Of a stretch of DNA of 29,744 bases, positions 8,712-15,461 are shown in pieces. The notes below the pieces were generated by a model. It searched no databases. It saw nothing but the letters and a program-made list of their open reading frames with translations, and was not told the origin of the DNA. Source of the stretch: JBEKJU01 sp050011095 (lineage in GTDB: Bacteria; Desulfobacterota; Syntrophorhabdia; Syntrophorhabdales; WCHB1-27); NCBI GenBank assembly GCA_050011095.1, contig JBEKJU010000010.1, positions 1 to 29,744 of the forward strand, given 5' to 3'. The position numbers and the translations under genes were made by a program. How positions within the stretch are numbered: position 1 is the first letter of the stretch; each line of letters starts with the position of its first letter.

Positions 8712-8832
8712 ATGCAATTCGGTATCGCTTATACTATAAATGGTAACGCAAAACTTCCCGAATACCCAGGGCCAATGATTGCGCCGGACATGGCACCGCC
8801 CTCCGGCTATCGGTGACAGGGGAGGCAAGACC

Positions 8833-9006
8833 ATGATGTCAAGGCATCTTTCGGCACCATTTCAGTCCAAGAGAGGGTTAACCATCAACACCTGGACGCA
8901 GAACAAAAACTACTACTGGCGGCAGCCCGGCTCCAACACGGTGGTCGGGACCGACAGTTACAACCCCCCGCCGGGGGGCGGTTATGTGCCGCTCGAGGAG
9001 CGCTAG
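8833..9006 (+). CDS. Small orphan protein (57 aa)
   Basis: An ATG at 8833, seven bases after AGGGGAGG, opens a 57-residue frame rich in Asn, Tyr, Gly and Pro (NYYWRQPGSNTVVGTD, then PPPGGGYVPLEER). A second ATG directly follows at 8836. The N-terminus is basic but has no hydrophobic signal core, so the protein is probably cytoplasmic. The ribosome binding site and a perfect hairpin eight bases after the stop support a real single-gene unit. I do not recognise a family. The Gly-Pro-rich tail is probably disordered. A peptide precursor role is conceivable, but there is no modifying enzyme nearby to support it. Confidence 0.55.
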   Translation: MMSRHLSAPFQSKRGLTINTWTQNKNYYWRQPGSNTVVGTDSYNPPPGGGYVPLEER

Positions 9007-9013
9007 TCCTCGA

Positions 9014-9067
9014 AAATCCTGAACCCCCCCCCGAGCGGTTGTCCGGTCGAGGGGGGGTTCAGGATTT
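9014..9067. terminator. Perfect 17-bp hairpin, probable terminator
   Basis: AAATCCTGAACCCCCCC (9014-9030) pairs perfectly with GGGGGGGTTCAGGATTT (9051-9067) around a 20-base loop. It lies just after the stop of the 57-residue gene. The 3' side continues TTTCTGTC, so a short U-rich tail exists on the plus strand, and the arm-end A/T runs make it usable on either strand. The stem is unusually long, with seven consecutive C:G pairs. Confidence 0.6.
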
Positions 9068-9191
9068 CTGTCGCACACAAGGGGGGTCCGACTTTACCTT
9101 TCCCATTTCAGGTCATACAATTCCAATAGTATGTCGCGCTGGCACGTCCGCGCGAAAGAGGCAGAGAGTCCGCCGTTCCAAGGGGTGATGC

Positions 9192-9953
9192 ATGAAGCGA
9201 GAGAACTCAAGGATCGCAACCCGGAAGACGCCTGCCTTTCTGTTCGATCTCGACGGTACCCTCGTCGACAGCGTCTACCATCACGTCATGGCCTGGCGCG
9301 AGGCGGTCGACAAGATGGGCCTCGAGGTCTCGAATTGGCGCATCCATCGGCAAATGGGTATGGGTGATCGCCTGATCGTTCATACCTTCGAAAGAGAGAC
9401 GGGCCACTGCCTGACGTCGGAAGAGGAAGACCATCTGAGGAACCTCCACACAGAGGCCTATCTTAAACGCGCACCCGAGGTGCGTCCCTTGCCCGGCGCG
9501 CTGGATCTCTTATCCTGCCTCTCAAGCCTGTCCGTGCCATGGACGATCGCCACAAGCAGTTCCTTTGAACGGGCCCGCGCATCGCTCGAGATGCTGGGCA
9601 TAGGCTCCGACATACCGGTAGTCACGGGAGATCAGGTTTCGGAAGGAAAGCCCGATCCCGGCCTTTTCCTTATGGCCGTGCGACAGCTCGGTGTCCCTGT
9701 GGGGACGTGCATGATAGTGGGTGACGCCGTGTGGGACCTTCTGGCGGCGCGCCGCGCCGGGGCGCTCGGGATCGGCATGCTCTCGGGCGGATACGGGGAG
9801 GATGAGCTTTTTCGCGCCGGGGCATACAGGGTCTACGAGGACCCGGCCGATCTTTTGCGGCACCTTTATGAGGTGGGGGTTCACGGGAGGGACTCGGCCG
9901 GAGTGAAGAAACCGCTATCCAAAACAGCTCATATGTCACATGAAGGAAGCTAA
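9192..9953 (+). CDS. HAD-superfamily hydrolase (phosphatase or phosphomutase type)
   Basis: A 253-residue haloacid dehalogenase-like enzyme. Motif I is FDLDGTLVD with nucleophile Asp19 and acid/base Asp21. Motif II is a Thr/Ser-rich IATSSS, motif III is the lysine of GKPDPGLF, and motif IV is GDAVWDLLAARRAG. The helical cap inserted after motif I (about residues 30-100) is of the beta-phosphoglucomutase/phosphoglycolate phosphatase type. The substrate cannot be told from sequence, and the usual phosphoglycolate- or sugar-specific cap residues are not evident to me. AAGGGG precedes the ATG at 9192. It stands alone between the hairpin at 9014-9067 and the CBM48-like gene. Confidence 0.85.
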   Translation: MKRENSRIATRKTPAFLFDLDGTLVDSVYHHVMAWREAVDKMGLEVSNWRIHRQMGMGDRLIVHTFERETGHCLTSEEEDHLRNLHTEAYLKRAPEVRPLPGALDLLSCLSSLSVPWTIATSSSFERARASLEMLGIGSDIPVVTGDQVSEGKPDPGLFLMAVRQLGVPVGTCMIVGDAVWDLLAARRAGALGIGMLSGGYGEDELFRAGAYRVYEDPADLLRHLYEVGVHGRDSAGVKKPLSKTAHMSHEGS

Positions 9954-10097
9954 TAAACACCTGACAATAATTCATGAATCAGAAATGGCGCACCGAAAGC
10001 GCCCAGTTACGTGGAAGAGGACCGGTAATGTCCGGATGGCAGGGAACACGGGAAGGCCTTATATTTGGTTAGGAATAAAAATCACGGGGAGGTTCGA

Positions 10098-10436
10098 ATG
10101 AGGACGAGAGAAACCGTAAAAGGGCAGGCCGTCAAGAAAGGGCAAGCGACCGCCACGAAGGACCCGCAGCCCTCGAGGAAGCGAATTGAATTCACGCTCC
10201 ACGCGCCTGAGGCGCACAATGTTTTCGTGGCGGGCACCTTCAATGACTGGAACCCGACAGATCGCCTCATGACGAGGAACGCCGAAGGCATCTGGAAAGC
10301 TAGAATAATCGTTCCCCCAGGGGTACATCAGTATCGTTTCGTCGTGGACGGCGAGTGGAGGGATGACCCAGGTTGCCCGGACAGGATCCCGAACGATCAC
10401 GGTGGGCAAAACTGCGTAATCACGGTGCACGAGTAG
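10098..10436 (+). CDS. Stand-alone glycogen-binding-like (CBM48/AMPK-type) protein
   Basis: A 112-residue protein. After a basic, Lys/Gln/Thr-rich tail of about 30 residues, residues 35-112 form an early-set immunoglobulin-like carbohydrate-binding domain of the isoamylase-N/AMPK-beta type. The hallmark segments are FVAGTFNDWNP, WKARIIVPPGVHQYRFVVDGEW and the closing 'DP...P N..G..NCVI'. I chose the ATG at 10098, preceded by GGGGAGG five bases upstream. A TTG at 10065 in the same frame would add 11 residues. In this family the tryptophans in NDW and EW contact alpha-glucan. No catalytic domain is attached and no glycogen gene is adjacent. Confidence 0.8.
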   Translation: MRTRETVKGQAVKKGQATATKDPQPSRKRIEFTLHAPEAHNVFVAGTFNDWNPTDRLMTRNAEGIWKARIIVPPGVHQYRFVVDGEWRDDPGCPDRIPNDHGGQNCVITVHE

Positions 10437-10453
10437 GCTGCCGGATAAGACCA

Positions 10454-10582
10454 TTATCGCTCACCCTCGACCATCGCCGCCCGCCTGAGGCCGAGGATGA
10501 TTTTCTTCCGTGATTCCATGACGCCCCTCTCTGGCGCAGACGGCTCTATTGCCGACTCATAGTGTGAGAGGAATAGCGCCAT
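10454..10582 (-). CDS. Possible small protein (42 aa)
   Basis: On the minus strand an ATG at 10582 opens 42 codons ending at TAA. The C-terminal half (from a second in-frame ATG at 10519, preceded by AGAGGGG) reads ESRKKIILGLRRAAMVEGER, an amphipathic basic helix with GC-rich third positions like the real genes nearby. The upstream ATG has no visible ribosome binding site. It is convergent with the CBM48-like gene. No family is recognised, and it may be a gene remnant. Confidence 0.3.
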   Translation of the reverse strand: MALFLSHYESAIEPSAPERGVMESRKKIILGLRRAAMVEGER

Positions 10583-10623
10583 GGTCACGAAGAGAGAGGT
10601 ATCTGAAGGAAGGCAAGGCTAAC

Positions 10624-10680
10624 CCGTAGCGCCTACGGAGGGACGTGGCGGACCCACCCGTCCCGGACGGCTAAAGGCCG
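10624..10680. other. Three consecutive hairpins, possible structured RNA
   Basis: Within 57 bases there are three adjacent stem-loops. CCGTAG/CTACGG closes a 3-base loop (10624-10638). GGGACG/CGTCCC has an inner TGG/CCA stem (10640-10664). CGGC/GCCG closes a 5-base loop (10668-10680). The order is the same on either strand. I compared it mentally with c-di-GMP, cobalamin, SAH, glycine and guanidine riboswitches and found no match. It may be a leader on the plus strand for the operon at 10952, a leader on the minus strand for the 42-residue frame, or a repeat. Confidence 0.35.
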
Positions 10681-10951
10681 CTTCAGGAACATTTTTCCCC
10701 TTTCACGGAAATAATTTCCCCTTAAACCATCAGTTTTGTGCGCTGATACACCCCTGCCACGGCGCGGCGGCCTGGAGGTCGCCGGCGCAAATATTGCATG
10801 TTCCGAGTACATGGTTTTTCTCCGAAAAGACCCGGGAGTGGTCACGTGTCATGCTCGGTCAGGTTGCGCAAGTGTACAAATATAACTTTGCGTTGCAATT
10901 TGGAGCGACGGAATCATAAGGGAGACGGCTCGCGCATGGGGGTAGAAAATA

Positions 10952-12148
10952 ATGAAAAAGCTTCGGTTTTGCGTCTTAGGTCTGACGGTCCTGGTCTCAG
11001 CCGGCCTCTTGTCTTGCACGGCGCGGCCGGTATCGCGATGCACCGCTCCCGGTGACACGGCAGCGCACCATTACTTCCGGGCCATGGAGGCCCTTGAGCG
11101 GGATGAGCTGCCCCTTTCGGAGAGCGAATTGGAGAGGTCCGTCTATTGTGATGAGAAGTACGGGCCCTCATACGCGGGGCTCGGTCTGATCCACGCGGAA
11201 AGGTCTGCTGCGGCGGCCGATGCGGAGCAGGCGAAGGCGGAAAAATTGAAGGCCCTCGGCCTTCTCAGGGAGGCGGAGAGGCTCAGCCGGACCGATGATG
11301 ACGCATTTAACACTGCCCTCACGACGATCAGGCTCACCACGATCCTCGGCGGGAAACATTGGGTCTCCGACGTGGAGGGCGAATATGAGCGCGCGAGGCT
11401 CATCAGGCCGGACGAAAGGATGCTAGTCTATTACGAAGGCCGCGAGGCGCTCGATTACTATATGGGTCTATCGTATGTGAAGGCCCATGAGTTCGAGAAG
11501 GGACGAGACCTGTTTGCCCGCGTCCTGAATGCGAAGAAGGAAGGAAGGTGGCTTGGCCCGGCGGACCGGGCGTGGAAGAAGGCAGACAGAACGAGCCGCG
11601 CCCTGGCGGGCATCACCGTGGGCAATGCGGGCAAAAGGATCGTTCTGCAGGACTTCGTGACCAGGGAGGATTTGTCCGCCCTCCTCGTTGACGAACTGGG
11701 CCTGGGTACGCCTCTTTGCCGCCCCGTGGGCGCCCCTTTCGATACCGTCCCGGCCGATGTCGCGGGCAGCCCTTTCAGGGGAGATATCCTTACCGTGATG
11801 AAATGCGGGGTCCGCGGCCTGGAACTGAAATACCACGGGACGTCCAGGGCGTACCTCTTCGAGCCGAGGGACAGGGTTTCGCGGGGGGAGATGGCCTTCG
11901 TCCTGGAGGACCTGCTTTCACGGGCGCAGGGGGATGAAGCGATGCCGATACGGTACCTAGGTCAGGAAAAATCACCCTTCCGCGATATAGGACCGACGTC
12001 GCGGTTCTACAACGCGGTGGTCTCCGTCACGTCCCACGGCATCATGGAGGCCGATACATCAGGCGATTTCGAGCCGGACAAACCCGTGGACGGGGCTACC
12101 GCGATCCTCGCCTTGAGGACGGTGCAGCAAAAAATTCACGCACGATAA
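10952..12148 (+). CDS. SLH-domain lipoprotein with TPR-like repeats
   Basis: A 398-residue exported lipoprotein. The signal peptide ends in the lipobox LLSC (Cys22). Residues 35-200 are helical repeats of TPR type (AHHYFRAMEALERDELPLSESELERS, later YYMGLSYVKAHEFEKGRDLFARV). Residues about 257-328 and 340-393 look like S-layer homology domains; the second contains SPFRDIGPTSRFYNAVVSV followed by GIMEADTSGDFEPDKPVDG, the usual F-x-D-[IV]...A[VI]..[LV]...GI..G...G.F.P..P pattern. In established systems SLH domains bind cell-wall polymers, so this protein may tether to the envelope. It is the first gene of a six-gene operon; a GGGGGTAG precedes the ATG. The next gene follows after 26 bases. Confidence 0.8.
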   Translation: MKKLRFCVLGLTVLVSAGLLSCTARPVSRCTAPGDTAAHHYFRAMEALERDELPLSESELERSVYCDEKYGPSYAGLGLIHAERSAAAADAEQAKAEKLKALGLLREAERLSRTDDDAFNTALTTIRLTTILGGKHWVSDVEGEYERARLIRPDERMLVYYEGREALDYYMGLSYVKAHEFEKGRDLFARVLNAKKEGRWLGPADRAWKKADRTSRALAGITVGNAGKRIVLQDFVTREDLSALLVDELGLGTPLCRPVGAPFDTVPADVAGSPFRGDILTVMKCGVRGLELKYHGTSRAYLFEPRDRVSRGEMAFVLEDLLSRAQGDEAMPIRYLGQEKSPFRDIGPTSRFYNAVVSVTSHGIMEADTSGDFEPDKPVDGATAILALRTVQQKIHAR

Positions 12149-12174
12149 CCGGTATTTCTCACTCGGGAGGAGTC

Positions 12175-13113
12175 ATGGGAAGAAACCTGTTTGTCAGCCT
12201 CACCGTCATTGCAGCATTTTTTATTTTTACGCCCGTCTTTGCGCAGCAGGGAATGGAAAGACAGTTTTCCGGCCCTCCGGCCGGGGAGCGGTCCGATCAC
12301 GCCACCGAATGGCTCCTGCAGAACCATCTGGCGCTGACCGCCTCTCCCGAGCAGGCCTTCGTGGATGACTATATAGTGGTGGCCGGCGAGGCCGTCCCCT
12401 CCCGGACGGCGGTAAGTTCGGGAGAAAGGAGGCTCACGGCCGAGAGGGCCGCAACGGTCATCGCCTATCGGGAGCTTGCCGAAATGCTTCATGGCGTATC
12501 GGTTGCGGGCGATACGCTCGTCAAAGGCGCGAGCGAGCAGTACGACGTGGTGAGAACGGCGGTCTCCGGATTTATCAGGGGCGCGGAGGTCATCCACAAG
12601 GAGTATAACGAACAGGAAGGGGTGGCCCTCGTCATCCTGAAGGTGGGCAGAAAAGGACCTTCGGGCTTCGGGACCGTCCTTTACCAGAAGATTCTGGGCG
12701 ATCCTGCCGTGAAAAGGGAGATTATCGAGGAGAGGCCGGCCTTCCGCGCCAGCCGGCCGGCGGTGCCGGAGGCGATGTACGACGGCCTGATCGTCGATGC
12801 CGTGGGACAGAGCTTCAGACCTGCCCTCATCAATCGGATTCTCACTGTCAAGGGGGAGATGCTCTACGACCCGTCAAAGGTGAGTCAAAAGATCCTCGTG
12901 GAGAGGGGGTGCGGTGAATATACGAACAGCGTTGACAAGGCCAGGGCGGCCCTCGAATCCAGGGGGGTCAGGAATGCGCTGGTCGTCAAGGCGTCCGGCA
13001 CATCTGGGTCTACCGACCTTGTCGTGTCGGATGACGATGCGGTCAGAATATTCTCGGCGGATCAAAAGGGGAGGTTCATCGCCGAGGCAAAGGTTGCATT
13101 CGTCCTGAAATAG
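12175..13113 (+). CDS. Exported LPP20-like protein
   Basis: A 312-residue protein with a cleavable signal peptide (hydrophobic core about 5-22, cleavage near FAQQ) preceded by GGGAGGAG. Residues about 75-155 (RRLTAERAATVIAYRELAEMLHGVSV, then VSGFIRGAEVIHKEYNEQEGVALVILKV) match the LPP20/FlgP-type fold, in which a conserved A..AY..L.E...G.. helix precedes a beta-hairpin. Residues 190-312 form a second region with an alternating beta pattern that I cannot assign. LPP20-like domains occur in outer-membrane-associated proteins and often beside CsgG/GNA1162-type proteins, as here. The stop shares one base with the possible GTG start of the next gene. Confidence 0.65.
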   Translation: MGRNLFVSLTVIAAFFIFTPVFAQQGMERQFSGPPAGERSDHATEWLLQNHLALTASPEQAFVDDYIVVAGEAVPSRTAVSSGERRLTAERAATVIAYRELAEMLHGVSVAGDTLVKGASEQYDVVRTAVSGFIRGAEVIHKEYNEQEGVALVILKVGRKGPSGFGTVLYQKILGDPAVKREIIEERPAFRASRPAVPEAMYDGLIVDAVGQSFRPALINRILTVKGEMLYDPSKVSQKILVERGCGEYTNSVDKARAALESRGVRNALVVKASGTSGSTDLVVSDDDAVRIFSADQKGRFIAEAKVAFVLK

Positions 13114-15461
13114 TGCCGACCATGCGGAAGCGTCGACTACCAACAGCCGCCCCTTCAGGGCGGAGACGTTCTTTGCGCGGCCTGATCGCGGCAGCGTTTC
13201 TTCTCGCCGCCCTCGTTTCCTATTCGCGCGGGGAGACGGCCAAACCGGCCAGTCCCCATTATAGCCAGGCCCAGGGCAGTCTCCCCCGGATCGTGGCGGT
13301 GCTGCCTTTCCAGAGCGAGGTCAGCGTGCCGGGACTTTCGACGCAGGTGCGAAAGGCGTTCTACAACCATTTCAGTTCGAAACCGTATATCGACGTCAAG
13401 CTGGCGAGGGTCGACGAGAAGGTGGTCTCCTTAGAGAAGTCATCGGGTAAGACCCTGGCCGATCTGCCGGCAGGGGAGCTTTGCCGCGCCATCGGGTGCG
13501 ACGCCGTCGTCTACGGAAGGGTCACCGATTACGTGAAGATGTACGCCCTTGTCTATTCACAGCTCGCCATTCAGGCGGAGGTCTGGATGGTCGACGCAAA
13601 AACAGGCAAGGAGATCATAAGGGTCAAGGAATCGGTGCGCTATCATGGGACAGGCCTGCCCCTGTCGCCCCTCGGGGCCGCCATGTCGGCCTTTTCAGCG
13701 GCCGCGAACCTGAGAGACTCGCAGTCCGTCAGGATGATAAACGAGCTTTGCCAGAAGCTGAACGAGAAGATCCCCTCCCCGGAGGGCGGGGCCGCGAGCC
13801 AGGGACCGGTCGTAAGGGAGGTGCTTTCCAACGTGAGTGAAGGACCGTTCGGAAAGAACAAGGTCATCAGGGTCGGCCTCGAGGGAGATAAGGGGCTCGT
13901 GGCCACCTTCGACATCGGGAATTTCAAGAAGGGCATTCTCATGAAGGAGGGCCAACCCGGCATTTACACAGGCGAATACCGCGTCATGCCGGGTGACGAC
14001 GCACGGGAGATGCCCATCCTCGTTTCATTGAAGATGGCGGAAGGGAACGAAACCGAGTGGATCGACGTGAGCGGCCTCGTGACCATCGACACTACACCAC
14101 CGCCCCCGGTTGCGGGGCTTAGGGCGAGGGGAACCGAAGAGAGGATCGCCCTCGCGTGGGAGCGCCTCACGGGGGTCGGCGACCTGAGGGGCTACAGAAT
14201 CTTGCGAAGCACGCAGCCCCTGAGCGGCTTCTCGCCTCTCGCCACCACCGAGCAGGCGGCCTTTGAGGACGTATCCCCGGAACGGGGCATCGTCTATTAC
14301 TACAGGGTAGTGGCCTTTGACGAGGCGGGAAACGAATCGGTGCGGCAGGATGCGGTACCGGCATCGCTCGTCCCGAAAGAGCCGATCATCCTTTCCGGAG
14401 AACTGACGAGGGATGTGGTCCTGTCGGGTCTTTACACCGTAAAGGACGACTTCTCCGTGCCGAGGGGATTGTCTCTTACAATAGGTCCGGGCGCGCGGCT
14501 CCTCTTCGATGGAGGGGCGTCCCTCACGGTAATGGGAAGGCTCTCTGTTTCGGGGCATGAGTCTCCCCCGGAATTCCTGTCCCTTACCGAGAAGCGGTGG
14601 AAGGGTATCTCCGTGAAGGACGGCACGATCACCGTCACGGGCGCCAGAATTAAGGGGGCGACGACGGCCCTCGGCCTCACGGGGGCGGGCGGGCTGATCG
14701 AGGGCGTGGTGATCACCGACAGCGATACGGCCATCTCGGTGACGGGCGTTCCTTCAGTCACGATCAGGAACTGCACGGTATCGGGAAACAGGAGGGCCGT
14801 CGAGCTTGTGAAGACCGATGCATCGGTCGTGTCGAACAGCATCTTCCAAAACACGGAAGGCATTGTCATCAAGGGCTTTTCAGGCGAGATCAGGGACAAC
14901 AATATCGCGGACAACGGCTCAAATATCGTCTCGGCCGATGCCGTGAGGATCGGCGCGAACTATATGGGCTCGGTCGAGGTGGGCGAGATGCGCCTTGTGA
15001 ACGTGGCAATCGCGAAGGCCTATGACGGGAGGCTCCCCGGAGGAAAAATTATTGATGCCCTTTCCGATCCCTATCTCGGGGTCAGCGGGGAGGAGCGGCA
15101 AAAGAGGGCCGCAGACCTTGCGGCGGAGGCTGGCGATTACTTCAAGAAGGGCAACTACGGAAAGGCGTCCGCCCTCTTCGAGGCGTCCCTGAAGGCGGAG
15201 CCTGCACCCGAGACCTACCATTTCCTCGCCCTTTCGTACCAGGAGATGAAGGACGAGGACAAGGCGCTCGCCGCGCTCAAGGCGGGATCGGCCAGGTTTC
15301 CCCGTGATTCTACCCTGATGAAGGCCCTCGGTATGTTGCTCTCCCAGAAAGGTGACGAGGCAGCCGCGCGTGACGTCTTCCGCGAGACCCTGAGGCTCAA
15401 CTCGGGAGACAGCCAGGTGAGGTTCCTGCTCGAAAGGATGAATACGGAGGATCGACCATGA
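13113..15461 (+). CDS. GNA1162/CsgG-like, FN3, beta-helix and TPR mosaic protein
   Basis: A 782-residue exported protein made of four modules. After a signal/anchor segment (about 22-40), residues 60-223 resemble the GNA1162 (DUF799)/CsgG-type periplasmic fold (RIVAVLPFQSEV, GCDAVVYGRVTDY). Residues 330-418 are a fibronectin type III domain (PVAGLRARGTEERIALAWE, VYYYRVVAFDEAGNES). Residues about 430-620 form right-handed beta-helix coils (VTIRNCTVSGNRRAVEL, VSNSIFQNTEGIVIKG). Residues 667-775 are TPR repeats. The start may be the GTG at 13113 or the ATG at 13122; neither has a strong ribosome binding site, consistent with coupling to the preceding gene. It overlaps the caspase-fusion gene by 4 bases. 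I infer a scaffold or outer-membrane assembly role. Confidence 0.75.
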   Translation: MPTMRKRRLPTAAPSGRRRSLRGLIAAAFLLAALVSYSRGETAKPASPHYSQAQGSLPRIVAVLPFQSEVSVPGLSTQVRKAFYNHFSSKPYIDVKLARVDEKVVSLEKSSGKTLADLPAGELCRAIGCDAVVYGRVTDYVKMYALVYSQLAIQAEVWMVDAKTGKEIIRVKESVRYHGTGLPLSPLGAAMSAFSAAANLRDSQSVRMINELCQKLNEKIPSPEGGAASQGPVVREVLSNVSEGPFGKNKVIRVGLEGDKGLVATFDIGNFKKGILMKEGQPGIYTGEYRVMPGDDAREMPILVSLKMAEGNETEWIDVSGLVTIDTTPPPPVAGLRARGTEERIALAWERLTGVGDLRGYRILRSTQPLSGFSPLATTEQAAFEDVSPERGIVYYYRVVAFDEAGNESVRQDAVPASLVPKEPIILSGELTRDVVLSGLYTVKDDFSVPRGLSLTIGPGARLLFDGGASLTVMGRLSVSGHESPPEFLSLTEKRWKGISVKDGTITVTGARIKGATTALGLTGAGGLIEGVVITDSDTAISVTGVPSVTIRNCTVSGNRRAVELVKTDASVVSNSIFQNTEGIVIKGFSGEIRDNNIADNGSNIVSADAVRIGANYMGSVEVGEMRLVNVAIAKAYDGRLPGGKIIDALSDPYLGVSGEERQKRAADLAAEAGDYFKKGNYGKASALFEASLKAEPAPETYHFLALSYQEMKDEDKALAALKAGSARFPRDSTLMKALGMLLSQKGDEAAARDVFRETLRLNSGDSQVRFLLERMNTEDRP

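Larger units (their letters stand above)
10437..10951. other. Intergenic region before the envelope operon
   Basis: About 515 bases that should contain the promoter of the six-gene operon starting at 10952. Beyond the possible minus-strand 42-residue frame and the three-hairpin block (both listed separately), I see an AT-rich segment at 10685-10740 and another at 10870-10900 (GTACAAATATAAC). I cannot assign a -35/-10 pair with normal spacing. No tRNA or known riboswitch class is recognised. Confidence 0.4.

Noticed and set aside
7176..8834. Long minus-strand frames antisense to the histidine kinase
   Set aside because: No domains or plausible starts. The plus-strand kinase is complete with all catalytic motifs.
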